A stretch of 64,000 nucleotides of DNA from NCBI GenBank assembly GCA_004802705.1, contig SGPL01000087.1:17962-81961 (forward strand), written 5' to 3'. The position numbers and the translations under genes were made by a program. Below are positions 27,088-37,513 of the stretch, piece after piece. The notes under the pieces were generated by a model. That model did no database searches and was not told the origin of the DNA. It saw only the letters and a list, made by a program, of their open reading frames with translations. Source of the stretch: Bondarzewia mesenterica (lineage: Eukaryota > Basidiomycota > Agaricomycetes > Russulales > Bondarzewiaceae). Position 1 is the first letter of the stretch, and every line of letters begins with the position of its first letter.

Positions 27088-28383
27088 CTACAGGTCTCCA
27101 GACATCCGTTGAACCTTTTTCAAATGAACCGTTCGACCACGTCGACGATTCGGGAGACCGTGAGGATTTTTTCCGCCCTTATGCCTCTTCAAATCCGAAT
27201 TGCGTCCGAACCGTTTACTGCACCCTGATACGTCGCAGGCGAAGGGAGGTTCGTAGTCAGGATCATGAAGTTTCATGTGTTCCTTTAGATTCCACGGGCG
27301 ATTGGTTTGGAAAGTTGAAGAAAACAATGCTAAGGAAATGCTAAGTAAGTACGTGTGGGATGAGCAAGAGACTCCTTACGACATATATTACAGACGTAGT
27401 CTGGCTTTGCCTTCTTTAAGGCTTTGGCGGCACCGCGGCACCGCGGGCCTGGTCCGAATGATGGATGGAGATGGGCGAGTATATCGTGTGGGTCCGCCGC
27501 CATTACTGTTCCCGCGTCCTGATGATTGTTCCCGTGTTCCGCACTTGTCCACGCGTGTTGCGAATAGTTAAGGGTCGACGGGACAGATTGCGGGAGTGAC
27601 GAGTGCAGGGAGGATGGAGAAGTATTCTCTATTGCGTGCCCCATGTCGGCAGGAGCTCTGTAACCAGAGATGGCCATGCTCTGAGATTCTGCGACCAAAG
27701 ACGCTGACGTGTTGGAAGAAATGGCTAATGCATTGGACGCAGAGTATGACGAATACGTGGATGCTGATCCTCGGAATGCATACTGAGAAGCCCTAAAATC
27801 GAATTCGTGAGCGACGAGGACGGCTGAATGCTGGATCTGAAAGAGAAATATCGTACAACAGTATCCCCGCACCCTGATGATTGATTTCAGGTTCAGCACT
27901 TGGCATAAACGTCTGTTGCGGAAAGGTGAGGGGCAACGCGGCAGATTGCGGGAGTGATGGGTGCAGCGAAGGTTGCATGGCATTGAGAAGGCTGGGAGCT
28001 ATAGTAGATGAAGTATTCTCTATGATGTGCCCAATATCCGCAGGAGCTCTGTGACCAGAGTCCATGGTCATGCTCTGAAAATCTGCGCCCAAAGACACTG
28101 GCATGTTCGAGGAAAGGGATGAACCGGGGAACCAAAGGGAAGATTCACGGTTATATTCTGATGCGCTGTTGGAGTACGACGAGTTTGTGGCGGTGGACTC
28201 AAAATCGGAACCGATCGTAGGCACAAAAGGCCTGTAATTGGATTGGTCAGTGACGACAGAGAGCTCGCACAAGTTCCTGAGCTCGAGCTCGAACTCATCA
28301 ACGTAGCTCTCGAAGTGATCCGGAGAAAGCTGGCCATCATCGAAGAGAAATGCGAAATTGACAGGAGTCTTTGGATCATCCAT
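27088..28383 (-). CDS. C2H2 zinc-finger transcription factor A, with internal duplication
   Basis: Putative DNA-binding regulator. It starts MDDPKTPVNFAFLFDDGQLS; a tatata element lies about 50 bp upstream. The N-terminal 300 residues are disordered, Ser/Pro/Asn-rich, with an acidic patch (SYVDEFELELRNL). They contain two tandem copies of a segment: GHRAPADIGHIIENTS and LPQSAALPLTFPQQTF in the first, GYRAPADMGHAIENTSPS and LPQSVPSTLNYSQHAW in the second. The C-terminus has two fingers: CNIC split by an intron, with NLKEHMKLH; then CDVSGCSKRFGRNSDLKRHKGGKNPH. A basic tail (NRRRGRTVHLKKVQR) follows. The intron between the two copies is not resolved; the obvious acceptor gives an intron of under 40 nt. 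Paralogous in layout to the C2H2 gene at 29.9-31.0 kb. Target genes cannot be inferred. Confidence 0.75.
27530..28130. repeat. Tandem direct duplication within zinc-finger gene A
   Basis: Two units of about 230-250 bp lie about 370-390 bp apart, roughly 27,530-27,760 and 27,890-28,130. Matching landmarks: cagattgcgggagtga near 27,583 and 27,940; gcaggagctctgt near 27,648 and 28,040; ccatgctctgag versus tcatgctctgaa. Divergence is moderate, so the duplication is not recent or has drifted under weak constraint. Confidence 0.7.
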
Positions 28384-28639
28384 CGCACTAGGATAACTGA
28401 GAGCTCTGGAGAGTGACAATGCGCCGAATTCGACAGATATATACCAAAGTCTAAGTTTGGATCTGTTTTGACTTTGCGTAGTAGATCCACCACGCGATCC
28501 TGGCCTTCGCCTAGCAGCCTCTAGCAGCTGACTCGCATAGCCGATTCTGGCCTCCGGACATGAGTCCTCCACTCAGTAAAGCAACCATCTGGCGAGGAAA
28601 GAAAAATGTAAATATTGTCTCCACTCCCAGCTCAGCATG

Positions 28640-29440
28640 TCGAGGTTTGCCAAGTAGGGCAGACCGTTGAACGGTGAAGGGTGCTCAAGCACTCAGTGTG
28701 GGACGAAGTTCCAGCGCTAATAAGCGCGCTTTATTCAACGGACCCTGACGCACTTGATACCACCACGATGCCTGATCCCCATCGCATCTCTCTCGTCAAT
28801 TACCGCTGTACTTTTAAGCTGGTGACCGAGTCTCTACCAGTGATGAGCGATAAGTATTTTTGCTGCACTTGGCATGGTGCCGGGAGTTCGCCCTTCTGCA
28901 GAAGGCTGCTGATGACCATTGGTTGTTCCCCAACGAAAATGACAAGCTCGGAATCATCGTGCAGGGCAGAGTAGTCACGGTGTGACATCGCGGAGCTCTG
29001 AATTGGGCGGCGGCGCAGCGGCGCGCGGCATGGTACATAGTAGAAGGAGCTCTGGCGTTTGTTTCCGTCGACGTGACCAAGACGTCCGCATTCTCCAAGT
29101 GACGATGCGGCTTGAAATTCGCGGAGAAATATCACTGTTTGTCGATGATGTGATTAATAAAGGTCTCTCTTTCACGATCTTGTCCAGCTCAGCGAGGGAC
29201 TGAGCAAACAATCAAGCCGGAATCTAAATCCAGACGTTTGTACAGATGCCGATGTGGTCATGACCGTGGTCAGGCCCCACATGCAAGCAAGTCGTTGTGA
29301 TGCCCTAGCTGCTCGACTGGATCGTACGACGAAACGCCGCCAGAAGAGAGCACACATTCAAGAGTCCGAAGGCGGCGTTTGTACAATAAATCGATCACAT
29401 TTGGTGCAAAGTACACATACTTGCATTTATCGCCACGGAA
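28640..29440. other. Unresolved region with coding-like scraps
   Basis: No gene could be assembled. Plus-strand frames contain protein-like runs: VWDEVPALISALYSTDPDAL at about 28.7 kb, REFALLQKAADDHWLFPNEN then KLGIIVQGRVVTV-stop ending at 28,984, and TMRLEIRGEISLFVDDVINK at 29.1 kb. The minus strand has SLAELDKIVKERPLLITSST. Splicing them together by short introns gives no consistent model, and none resembles a family I know. A decayed gene or an unfamiliar small gene is possible. Confidence 0.3.
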
Positions 29441-29556
29441 CCTAGCAAACGCATACAGCGAAACGAAACAAGAGAACGACCTTACGTGTCAAAGATAAAT
29501 GATGAACCAAACACAACAAGAAATGAAGCCAACAAGACAAGGTAAAAGGGGACTGA

Positions 29557-29647
29557 GTACNTNNNATTTNTNGATTAAATNAGNNNNCANTCNNNANNCN
29601 TGNNTNGNNNCNTAGTNANANNAANGGCANNNAGCTNNNCNNNNNCN
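29557..29647. other. Run of undetermined bases
   Basis: About half of the bases here are N. The stretch separates the unresolved region from the 3' side of zinc-finger gene B. Its true length and content are unknown. Confidence 0.95.
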
Positions 29648-29908
29648 GCGGAACGTCGTGATGCGCGTTGACCGTAACCTGCATAGCTGCACGCGTGAAG
29701 TATTCAACCTTCCTGTAGAAAGCATCATCGATCCCAAGGACCCGAGAATTGACACCTTTCGAGGTAGGTGGCCGGACGCGCGGCCATGAAGTACCTTGCA
29801 GTGCAATGCATACATAGCTACAAAGTCGGTCAGGAAAATCAGGCCATGAATCTGAGTGACGAACTTACATTAAACGCACATGGGAAGTGTAAACTTCTTT
29901 ACAATGAT

Positions 29909-30987
29909 TTACTTCACTTGGACGCTCGTGCATTGGCAATTATCCCCCTTACCAACCCAACCCTTGCCACAGCTCTCACACCAACCCCGCTTTTCGCGCA
30001 TGACACCCACGGTTTTCTGGGGATAGGGTCGAGAACTGACCGAGAGAGCTGAGGACGAGGCTGCATCATGGTGGATTGCAGCGCGGTGCCGCTGTAGGTC
30101 GTGCTTCCTGGAAAAGGCACGACCACAACCACGGTGAGGGCATATGAAAGACTTTTGGCGATCTGGGTTGTGAGTGTCGAGATGCGTCTTTAAATTGTAA
30201 GCACGCGCGAAGGCTGAATATAGGCACGTCAGTTTGAGCAATGAGCGCAGTCTTTGGAACAGAAGAAATTACCTCGGTTGCAGTGGCGGCACTGATGTTT
30301 GCGTCGAGGATCACTCGACTCGACTTCGCTTGCATCTTGTACGGTCAGGACGGGGACAGGTGGAACCGTTGGAAGTTGAGGGGAGACGTTGTTCGGAGCC
30401 ACCGTCGCGGCCGAACCAGGGAATCGACGAACTAAACCAATGCTTGGCGCCGGAGTATAGTCCGAGTGCGCCTTCTGTACCAACCGCGCGGGAGGCGACG
30501 ACGGCGGAGACGGCGGCAAAGCTCCAAACGAATCCAAGTCCACAAGTGGCGAAATGCCAGGGTTATAGCTGCGAGAGGCCGGCTCGTGAACTCCGTAGTC
30601 AGACCCGATGCTCAATCCTTGGATGTCCATGCCGGCAGGGAAAGAGAAGTCGGATGAAGGAGAGTAGGAGTAGTTATACAGCGACTCTGAAGCCGTAGAC
30701 AGGGCGTCGTAGGCAGACTGCGACGATACAGTGATCGCAGACCCCGGTCCACCGTAGGGCGTATCAGACCTGAAGTTGGTAGAAGAAAACGTGTTATGAA
30801 TGGGGAACGGGAGTAACTGCTCTTCGTCGAATGCGGCGAGGGCGTTATCGATCTGGGATTCGAACGATTCGACGGGTGGGTAATTGACTTCGCTCGCAGC
30901 ACCAAAAAAAGGGTCGTAAGTCTGGGAGTTTTTCAAGGGTTCCTCATATGAGGGATCAAAAGAGGTGTTGAAATATGTGTTGTTCAT
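29909..30987 (-). CDS. C2H2 zinc-finger transcription factor B
   Basis: Putative DNA-binding regulator of about 330 residues. It starts MNNTYFNTSFDPSYEEP; the ORF runs further upstream but has no earlier ATG in frame that I can confirm. The N-terminal region is disordered, rich in Ser, Pro, Tyr and Asp. It has a Pro-rich stretch (ALPPSPPSSPPA), then PVPVLTVQDASEVESSDPRRK, and two fingers: CRHCNRAFARAYNLKTHLDTH (joined over one intron, CGA-G to CC) and CPHRGCGRAFSRKHDLQRHRAAIHH. The linker between fingers (NPDRQKSFI) matches gene A (DPDYEPPFA) in length. A Cys-rich tail CESCGKGWVGKGDNC follows, a possible extra metal site. Gene A and B share finger spacing and orientation and probably arose by an old tandem duplication. 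Confidence 0.8.
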
Positions 30988-31087
30988 CTCGGAGAGAGGT
31001 GAATTAGAGTCTGGAGAGAGTGTTATATGCGACGCGGGTGAGAGGCAAGTGGCAAAAGGCAAGAGGGAGCTGCGCAGCAACTGCGCC

Positions 31088-34000
31088 TGCTCGCGCTGAG
31101 CGCTCAGCCACGTAACCTTCCCACCCTCGGCGTTCTTCTGCTCAATTCTTGCCGTATCGGCCCGTCTTCGGCCCTCGTCGGCCTCATTTCGCCTGTTCTA
31201 CCGACCGCGCCGCAATCTCATACGCCTACGCCGCAGACACTCAGAGGGTACATATGTACCAATTGCAAAGGATCGCAAAACTCTTCGCCATCTGCTATTC
31301 ACTGAGCAAAATCTTTTCTATGTTCTCTGCTTTTCCAGGCAAAAGTCTGACCATCTTCCTGTTTCAGGTATGCTCTTGATGGTCCTCTGAGTCCGAGTCC
31401 GTTGTCTCCGTACCCCTACCATGTCCTCTATGGCTACTGAATACGCTCTCTGGGAGTATCCACAGGAAATAGAGCAATTCATTGGTACACGTTGCTACCG
31501 TGCTCGTTTACCGCCGTTACTTCACGATCTCTCAATTCATCATGGCCGTGATCGATTCGTGGCCTTGCAACCCGTTAGCCTTCCCCTCCGCGCTCACATC
31601 CTCCATACCGTACAAAGTTCAAAACTCCGACCCATGTCCTTGGACCCCTACAATAATCTCTGTCCGCCGCGGCTCCTCAGGCTTCGTCCCACATCATTCG
31701 GGTCTGATATTTGCTTTCAGCCCACTCAGATCGGGTTAGACATATCCCTTGTTAAGTCAGAGTCCATCCTTCGCTCATCCAATGGCAGGTCATCATGCTT
31801 GGATGCACTGCTTGGTATGTCAGCCCATGTTTACGGTCTGACTGTGCCCCATTTGGACGAGCATACAATCCGTCATCTTGTCGTTTGACAGGCCGGAAGC
31901 TGGCCTCACACCAGTCATGGGTACGCGCTCTGAGGTGCACCACTCACTCATGCCGTCCTTCACAGCCTTTTCAAAACTTTCGTCACGCAGGTGCGCTTAC
32001 TCTTTGACAGCGCTCACCTCCAGTTACAGGACCTCCCCTATTTGTTCGATCCGTCCCAGGTCAGTATTTGGAATCAAACCATCCACCTGTGAACAATGAC
32101 TCCACCTGCGAACAATGACCTCCAATTATAAACAGCTTGTCGAATCTGTCGTTACCGCCTGACTGCTTGGCTGCCAGGCTGGAGACGTTCTTTGGCTCCA
32201 CACTACACAGTATTCATCATGCCATCCATCAAACACAATCTCTCGTTGCTTGCCATCCATCACTCGTCACGAGTCATGACTCCCACTGCCTGCCTGAAGG
32301 GTCACTGGCTAATTGATTCATGATGCTTTGTGTTCGCATTAATGTCGTATGGAATTTCAACACTGTAGCTCTCTCTCTTGGCTCTTGGTAACGAGCTTAG
32401 ATCCTTAGAATGACCACGAAGATAAATTTCGTCCGGATATCTCATTAGATCGAGGGGTCATAAACAAATATCACCCGACGGAGGCGCGCTTGTTCGACTT
32501 CAATGCTCAACAATTGGAAGATACTTATTTTCGATCACTTCGGCATGACAATACAGTATTATACAGCATCGCCTCAGTGTTCTAGTAGGAGGAATCAAAA
32601 TTCAATGCTAAAGATAAGCTTGTTTTCAAATCCAGGAATGCGAGGCGGTGCTTGATAGCGTCACCCTCCACCACGTCTTGACGGAATAACCCAAGACAAA
32701 ATTGAAGGGTACTTGTGTAGTGACAAAGAAATCGGTCAATGCTAATGACAAGAGAGCATTGATATTTTCACCGGAGATTGCACAGCCTATCCTGATTGAA
32801 TGGCAACGGGATTATCGTCTTGCAAGTGGAGATGACAGTGAGCAGACGTGGACGGCCGCCTTTTTTAGGGGGGGTGGAGGATGCTCAAAGACGTCGACCA
32901 GTTCTCATTCATGACTGCAACGGTCAACAATGCAGCTGCTCGACCTAACCGAACACCGACATAGTTCACCCTAACTGCGACTGCCGACGCAGAGCGCATC
33001 CTCGCCCGACCCTCAAGCCATGGGCGGGCGGCGGACAGGATTGAGTTCCTTGTGTTCATCTTTATATTTTCGAAGTAGGGTTCCGCCACCTACTGGACAA
33101 TAAAACGGATCTGGTGCTCGACTAGAAAAGGGAGGGGATCTGATGCAATTGCAGGCCGGGTAGCTGCCTACATAGGTGCACACTGTCGACATTATCCTCT
33201 AAGCTACCAATGCCCAGAAGGTCTCTAGAACATGACATCAACGTAGTCGCCCAGGCACTGTTCTCCTGGCATATGTTGTGATACACGCACCAACAGGTTT
33301 TCGCCACCCTACTGGAAATGGAACAACAGACAGTGAATTGGCATGCCCGCGGCTGGCTAGGCAACGCCTTTGAATATCCGTCCGCATGTTCGACTTGTCT
33401 GATCACGGACAGAGGTGACGAACGATGACCCGAGAAGTGTATTTTGGGGCGATGTTCCGAGTTCCTACAGCGTGTCAGGGCCTTGAGTTCACAGCACGGT
33501 TGTTGGCGTGAGGGGAGCTTCTGAAACCCTACATCAACCCTGCACGTTTGCGGTGCGTTTACCTCGCGCCTATAAAGTGAAGGCGAACGTATAAACGAGG
33601 ACGGAGGAGGTGAAAGACAAACTCGTAAACGCCAGGATGATGAGATTGGTGAAGTATAATGTGAAAATTGCACGTTACCGCGACAAATTCGACGAAGGGT
33701 TCCCAGCAACAAGAATTATGGTCTTATACAAAATCCCTACTCGCGTCAAGCATCGTGGATTGACACATGGACGTGGTCCGAACATCATGAAACCCCTTGA
33801 TAGAGATGCCGTATCGTATCCAGTACTATCGAGATTTTATCACCGTGATGATGCATGCAGTCTATCTGCATGATACTGGCTTCGGTCAATCAGAAGGCCT
33901 AGGATAAATATCACTTATAGGAATATATCAGATCAGGTGAACTTTACCGTGTATCGATAAAATCGGAGAGTCATGACAATGCACGCTCTGCAATGACCTA

Positions 34001-34342
34001 CCTTGGGAGTCATACTCGCACCTCAGGCTATCAAGAAAAGAATACGTGAATTCTGTCAAAAGAGAAAACGGATTGTACAACACCAGCTAGCCTTGAGGAT
34101 TGAATAATTAGTATCAGCACCGTCCATGATTCAAACCATCTCGGTGACATCTGAGACGGTTTATATATCCAGGCCAAGCAGACGATAAAAATCGACCATT
34201 AGTCACTTACGCCAACAGTGAGACTGATTCTGGATTGGACTGTCGAGCACATAGAACCTCATATAACTCACCGAAATGCCAGCGATCGAGGTGGAAGTCT
34301 TGTACATCAAGTCAAGTTATTACTATTTTTTCGAAAACATAA
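31088..34342. other. Gene-poor 3.3 kb upstream of zinc-finger gene B
   Basis: No gene recognised. The promoter of zinc-finger gene B lies at the left end. An ATG-initiated frame of 155 codons (31,421-31,888, plus) and others of 60-196 codons occur on both strands, but composition is not protein-like (Arg/Leu/Ser/His-rich) and no family is recognisable. The duplicated phrase cacctg(t/c)gaacaatgac occurs twice around 32,083-32,119. The block may hold relics of mobile DNA, but I see no terminal repeats or polymerase motifs. Confidence 0.45.
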
Positions 34343-34452
34343 GCCCGCCTAGCTCAATCGGATAGAGCGTCAGACTCTTACTAAGAAGGCGGGCAACTAA
34401 GTTGCTTGACATGTGACATCTGAAGGCTGCGAGTTCGACCCTCGCGGTGGGC
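34343..34452 (+). tRNA. tRNA-Lys (anticodon CUU) with a 37-nt intron
   Basis: Acceptor GCCCGCC (34,343-34,349) pairs with GGTGGGC (34,446-34,452) with one G-U. The D-arm is TAGCTCAATCGGATAGAGC. The anticodon stem TCAGA/TCTGA encloses the loop CTCTTA-A, giving anticodon CTT. The T-arm is GCGAG-TTCGACC-CTCGC. The intron occupies 34,381-34,417, between positions 37 and 38 as in all nuclear tRNA introns. It contains a small hairpin (GCAACTAAGTTGC) and an 8-nt stretch complementary to the 5' acceptor strand. The gene lies 260 bp upstream of the m-AAA protease start. Confidence 0.95.
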
Positions 34453-34455
34453 TAG

Positions 34456-34459
34456 TTTT
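34456..34459 (+). terminator. Pol III terminator of tRNA-Lys
   Basis: TTTT three bases after the discriminator region of the tRNA, the normal RNA polymerase III stop signal. It is short, at the minimum length. Confidence 0.7.
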
Positions 34460-34713
34460 ATTGTCACACGTCCAAAGGCACTCTTTCTTTCTCTCCAAGA
34501 CTTGATGTAAAGCAGCAATAACCTGAGGTTGGGTTGGGGAGGAAGTTTTTCCAACCACTTCTGGGGAGGGACGAATCATATAATGTGACCCTAGATTCGG
34601 GTTCTCTGGAGGACACGCCATCTTTGCGCGGCGGCATGGCGGACTCGGCAAAAGGCGCAGGACTCGTTCTGCTCCCTCAACCGTTCACCTCGCTTTTCCG
34701 TGTCTCTTTCCCC

Positions 34714-37212
34714 ATGCTTTCACGCTCTCTTCGTGCTTCCCGTTTTGCGACCCGTCGTCTCATTCCTGCTACTTCTACCTCACGATGGCAGCGATCATTC
34801 GCTACTCCTACCGGCGACCACAAGCCTGACTCAACAGCGCAAAAGGGAAAGGAGAAGGAGGATGCGACAAAGTCAGACGAGCCCAAGAAGACGGAATTAA
34901 GCGGCCTTGAGGGCTTTTTCCAACGCTATCATCAGCAACAACAGCAGCAGCAATCGCAGGACAAGCGCGAAAACGGTCAACAATCCAAGCCTCCTCCGGG
35001 CGGCAGTAACAACGGGTTCAACTCGAACCAGCTTGCGATGCTGGCAACTGCAGCTGTTATCTTCTATACATTGACCACCTCCGGCTCTTCCTCGTCACGC
35101 GAAATTACATGGCAGGAATTCCGCACGGCGTTTTTGGACAAAGGCCTCGTCGACAAGCTCACCGTCGTGAACCGGCAAAAGGTCCGTGTCAAATTGCATT
35201 CAAATGCGACGGGACAGATGTATCCCACCGTCGCCCTGTCTTCTGGGGATTACTACTTCTCCATCGGCAGCGTCGAGGCTTTCGAGCGCAGGCTGGACGA
35301 GGCGCAGAACGAACTCGGTATTCCCTCGCATGAGCGCATACCCGTCGCCTACCATGACGAGATCTCCGCTTTCAGCGCCCTTCTCAACTTTGCTCCCACC
35401 ATTCTCTTCGCGGGTCTACTCCTCTACATGTCCCGTCGTGCGGGCGGCGGTGCAGGTAGTGGCCCTGGTGGGATCTTCAGCATCGGGAAGAGCAGGGCAA
35501 AGATGTTCAATAAGGACACCGCGGTAAAGGTCAAGTTCCAGGATGTTGCTGGTATGGACGAAGCCAAGGAGGAGATCATGGAGTTCGTCAAATTCTTGAA
35601 GGACCCCGTCAAGTACGAGAAGCTAGGTGCGAAGATACCTCGCGGTGCTATCCTTTCCGGTCCTCCTGGAACGGGAAAGACGTTGCTGGCCAAGGCCACG
35701 GCTGGGGAGGCTGGCGTCCCCTTCCTCTCTGTCTCTGGTTCTGAGTTTGTTGAGATGTTCGTTGGTGTCGGTTCCTCGCGCGTCCGCGACCTCTTTGCCT
35801 CGGCCAAGAAGCTCGCCCCCTGCATCATCTTCATTGATGAAATCGATGCCATTGGCAAGTCGCGCGGAAAGGGAGGTAGCATGGGCGGTAACGATGAGCG
35901 CGAGTCGACGCTCAACCAACTGCTGGTTGAGATGGACGGTTTCGGCACACAAGAGCATGTCGTCGTCCTCGCGGGTACCAATAGACCCGATGTACTCGAT
36001 CCTGCGCTCATGCGTCCTGGACGGTTCGATCGACACATCGCCATTGACCGACCAGATGTATCCGGACGCAAGGGTATCTTCAAGGTTCACCTCGGACCAC
36101 TCCGCCTATCTAGCAATCTTCCCGAAACCGGCACGTTTGCTCACAAGCTCGCCGTGCTTACGCCTGGATTCTCTGGTGCCGATATCGCAAACGTGTGCAA
36201 TGAAGCGGCGTTGCATGCCGCGCGCCGTTCATCGGAGTACGTCGAGGAGAGGGATTTCGAGAGCGCCATTGAGCGAGTCATTGCGGGCTTGGAACGCAAG
36301 TCGCGGGTGTTGAGCCCTGATGAGAAGAGGACGGTTGCCTATCATGAAGCGGGCCATGCTATTTGTGGATGGTTTCTGGAGCACGCAGACCCTTTATTAA
36401 AGGTCAGCATCATCCCGCGTGGAGTTGGGGCGTTGGGATATGCTCAGGTATGCCACTTTTTTTTTCATTCGGGAGGCTTCCGCTCATTTCTCCTTCGTGA
36501 TTGTGTAGTATCTCCCTCCTGACCGGTATCTCTTTTCGACCCCTCAAATGTTGGACCGCATCTGCATGACGCTTGGCGGTCGTGTTTCAGAGGAATTATT
36601 CTTTGGTACTGAGAATATCACCACGGGCGCGCAGGACGATCTGCAGAAGATCACGCGCATGGCATTTGAGGCTTGCGCCAATTACGGGATGAACAATATT
36701 ATCGGACCCGTCAGCTATGGCGGTCATGAGGGCTCGCGGGAGAGCTGGCAGAAGCCCTTCAGCGAGAAGACCGCTGAGATGTTGGACGCGGAAGTTCGCA
36801 AGATGATCACGTACGTTCTACAAATAACCTTTACCTGTGCCCGCGTGTGAATCTGGCTTACATTGGATTCGTGTTTAGCAACGCACATACGCGGACAACA
36901 GAGCTCTTGAACAAGCACCGTGAGGATGTAGAGAAGGTCGCCAAGCTCCTGCTCGAGAAGGAGGTCATCACTCGGTAGGTCTCGTCTCCCCTCGTCTGAG
37001 AAAATATTTCATGTTCATTTTTACTGACTTACCGCTGCAGTGAGGACATGATTTCGCTGCTTGGCAAGCGTCCTTTTGTAGGCAAAGCCGACGAGATGGA
37101 CAAGTGGCTCGACGCGAACCGTCCTTCAGAAACCAGTGCGCCACCCCCCATGGAGGAGGGCATACCAACGCCTGACGTCGCTGCAACGCGGATAGACGAC
37201 AAGTCGATATGA
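34714..37212 (+). CDS. AFG3: Mitochondrial m-AAA protease subunit (AFG3/YTA12 type)
   Basis: ATP-dependent zinc metalloprotease of the inner mitochondrial membrane, facing the matrix. It degrades misfolded membrane proteins and matures some precursors. 767 residues in four exons (34714-36447, 36509-36810, 36879-36974, 37041-37212). In order: presequence [18 protein letters not shown]; a charged stretch with a Gln run; two membrane spans ([16 protein letters not shown] and [17 protein letters not shown]) flanking the intermembrane-space domain; the AAA module with Walker A GPPGTGKT, Walker [10 protein letters not shown] and the second region of homology RPGRFDRHI; and the protease with HEAGH and downstream [10 protein letters not shown]. 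All catalytic residues are intact. Start at the ATG opening the presequence; the frame is open further upstream into the tRNA spacer. AFG3 versus YTA12 paralogue is not decided by eye. Confidence 0.95.
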
Positions 37213-37513
37213 CGGGCGATACAAACCCTGCCTTCTCTTTTTTTTATTTCATACGTGTGGATAGGTGGGTCGGACGATGGGGCACTACTAAACACATGTA
37301 TTTTATCTAATCTACAGCACTGCTCATGAAACCCTTACTCTCTAAATGATCTAGATTGTGCATTGTACTCTGACTGCATTGCTGGATAATGACTAGAAAT
37401 AAATGCTACGATCACATCATATTCGCAACTCGACCCCACTTCTGGTCCTCGTCAATCAATCGTAAATGGCCCATGAAATGCACGTAGATTGTTTCCCTTT
37501 CATTGACTTGGCA
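37213..37513. other. Convergent intergenic region m-AAA protease / MFS transporter
   Basis: Two 3' UTRs. aaataaatg at about 37,397 may be part of a poly(A) signal. Nothing else seen. Confidence 0.35.

Noticed and set aside
31421..31888. 155-codon plus-strand frame with ATG (MSSMATEYALWEYPQ)
   Set aside because: Beyond the first 15 residues the composition is Arg/Leu/His/Ser-rich; other frames are equally open and no family or promoter is visible. Kept only as a note in the gene-poor region.
33122..33712. 196-codon minus-strand frame in the gene-poor block
   Set aside because: No ATG at its 5' end, Cys/Arg/Ser-rich composition typical of chance frames, and no recognisable family.
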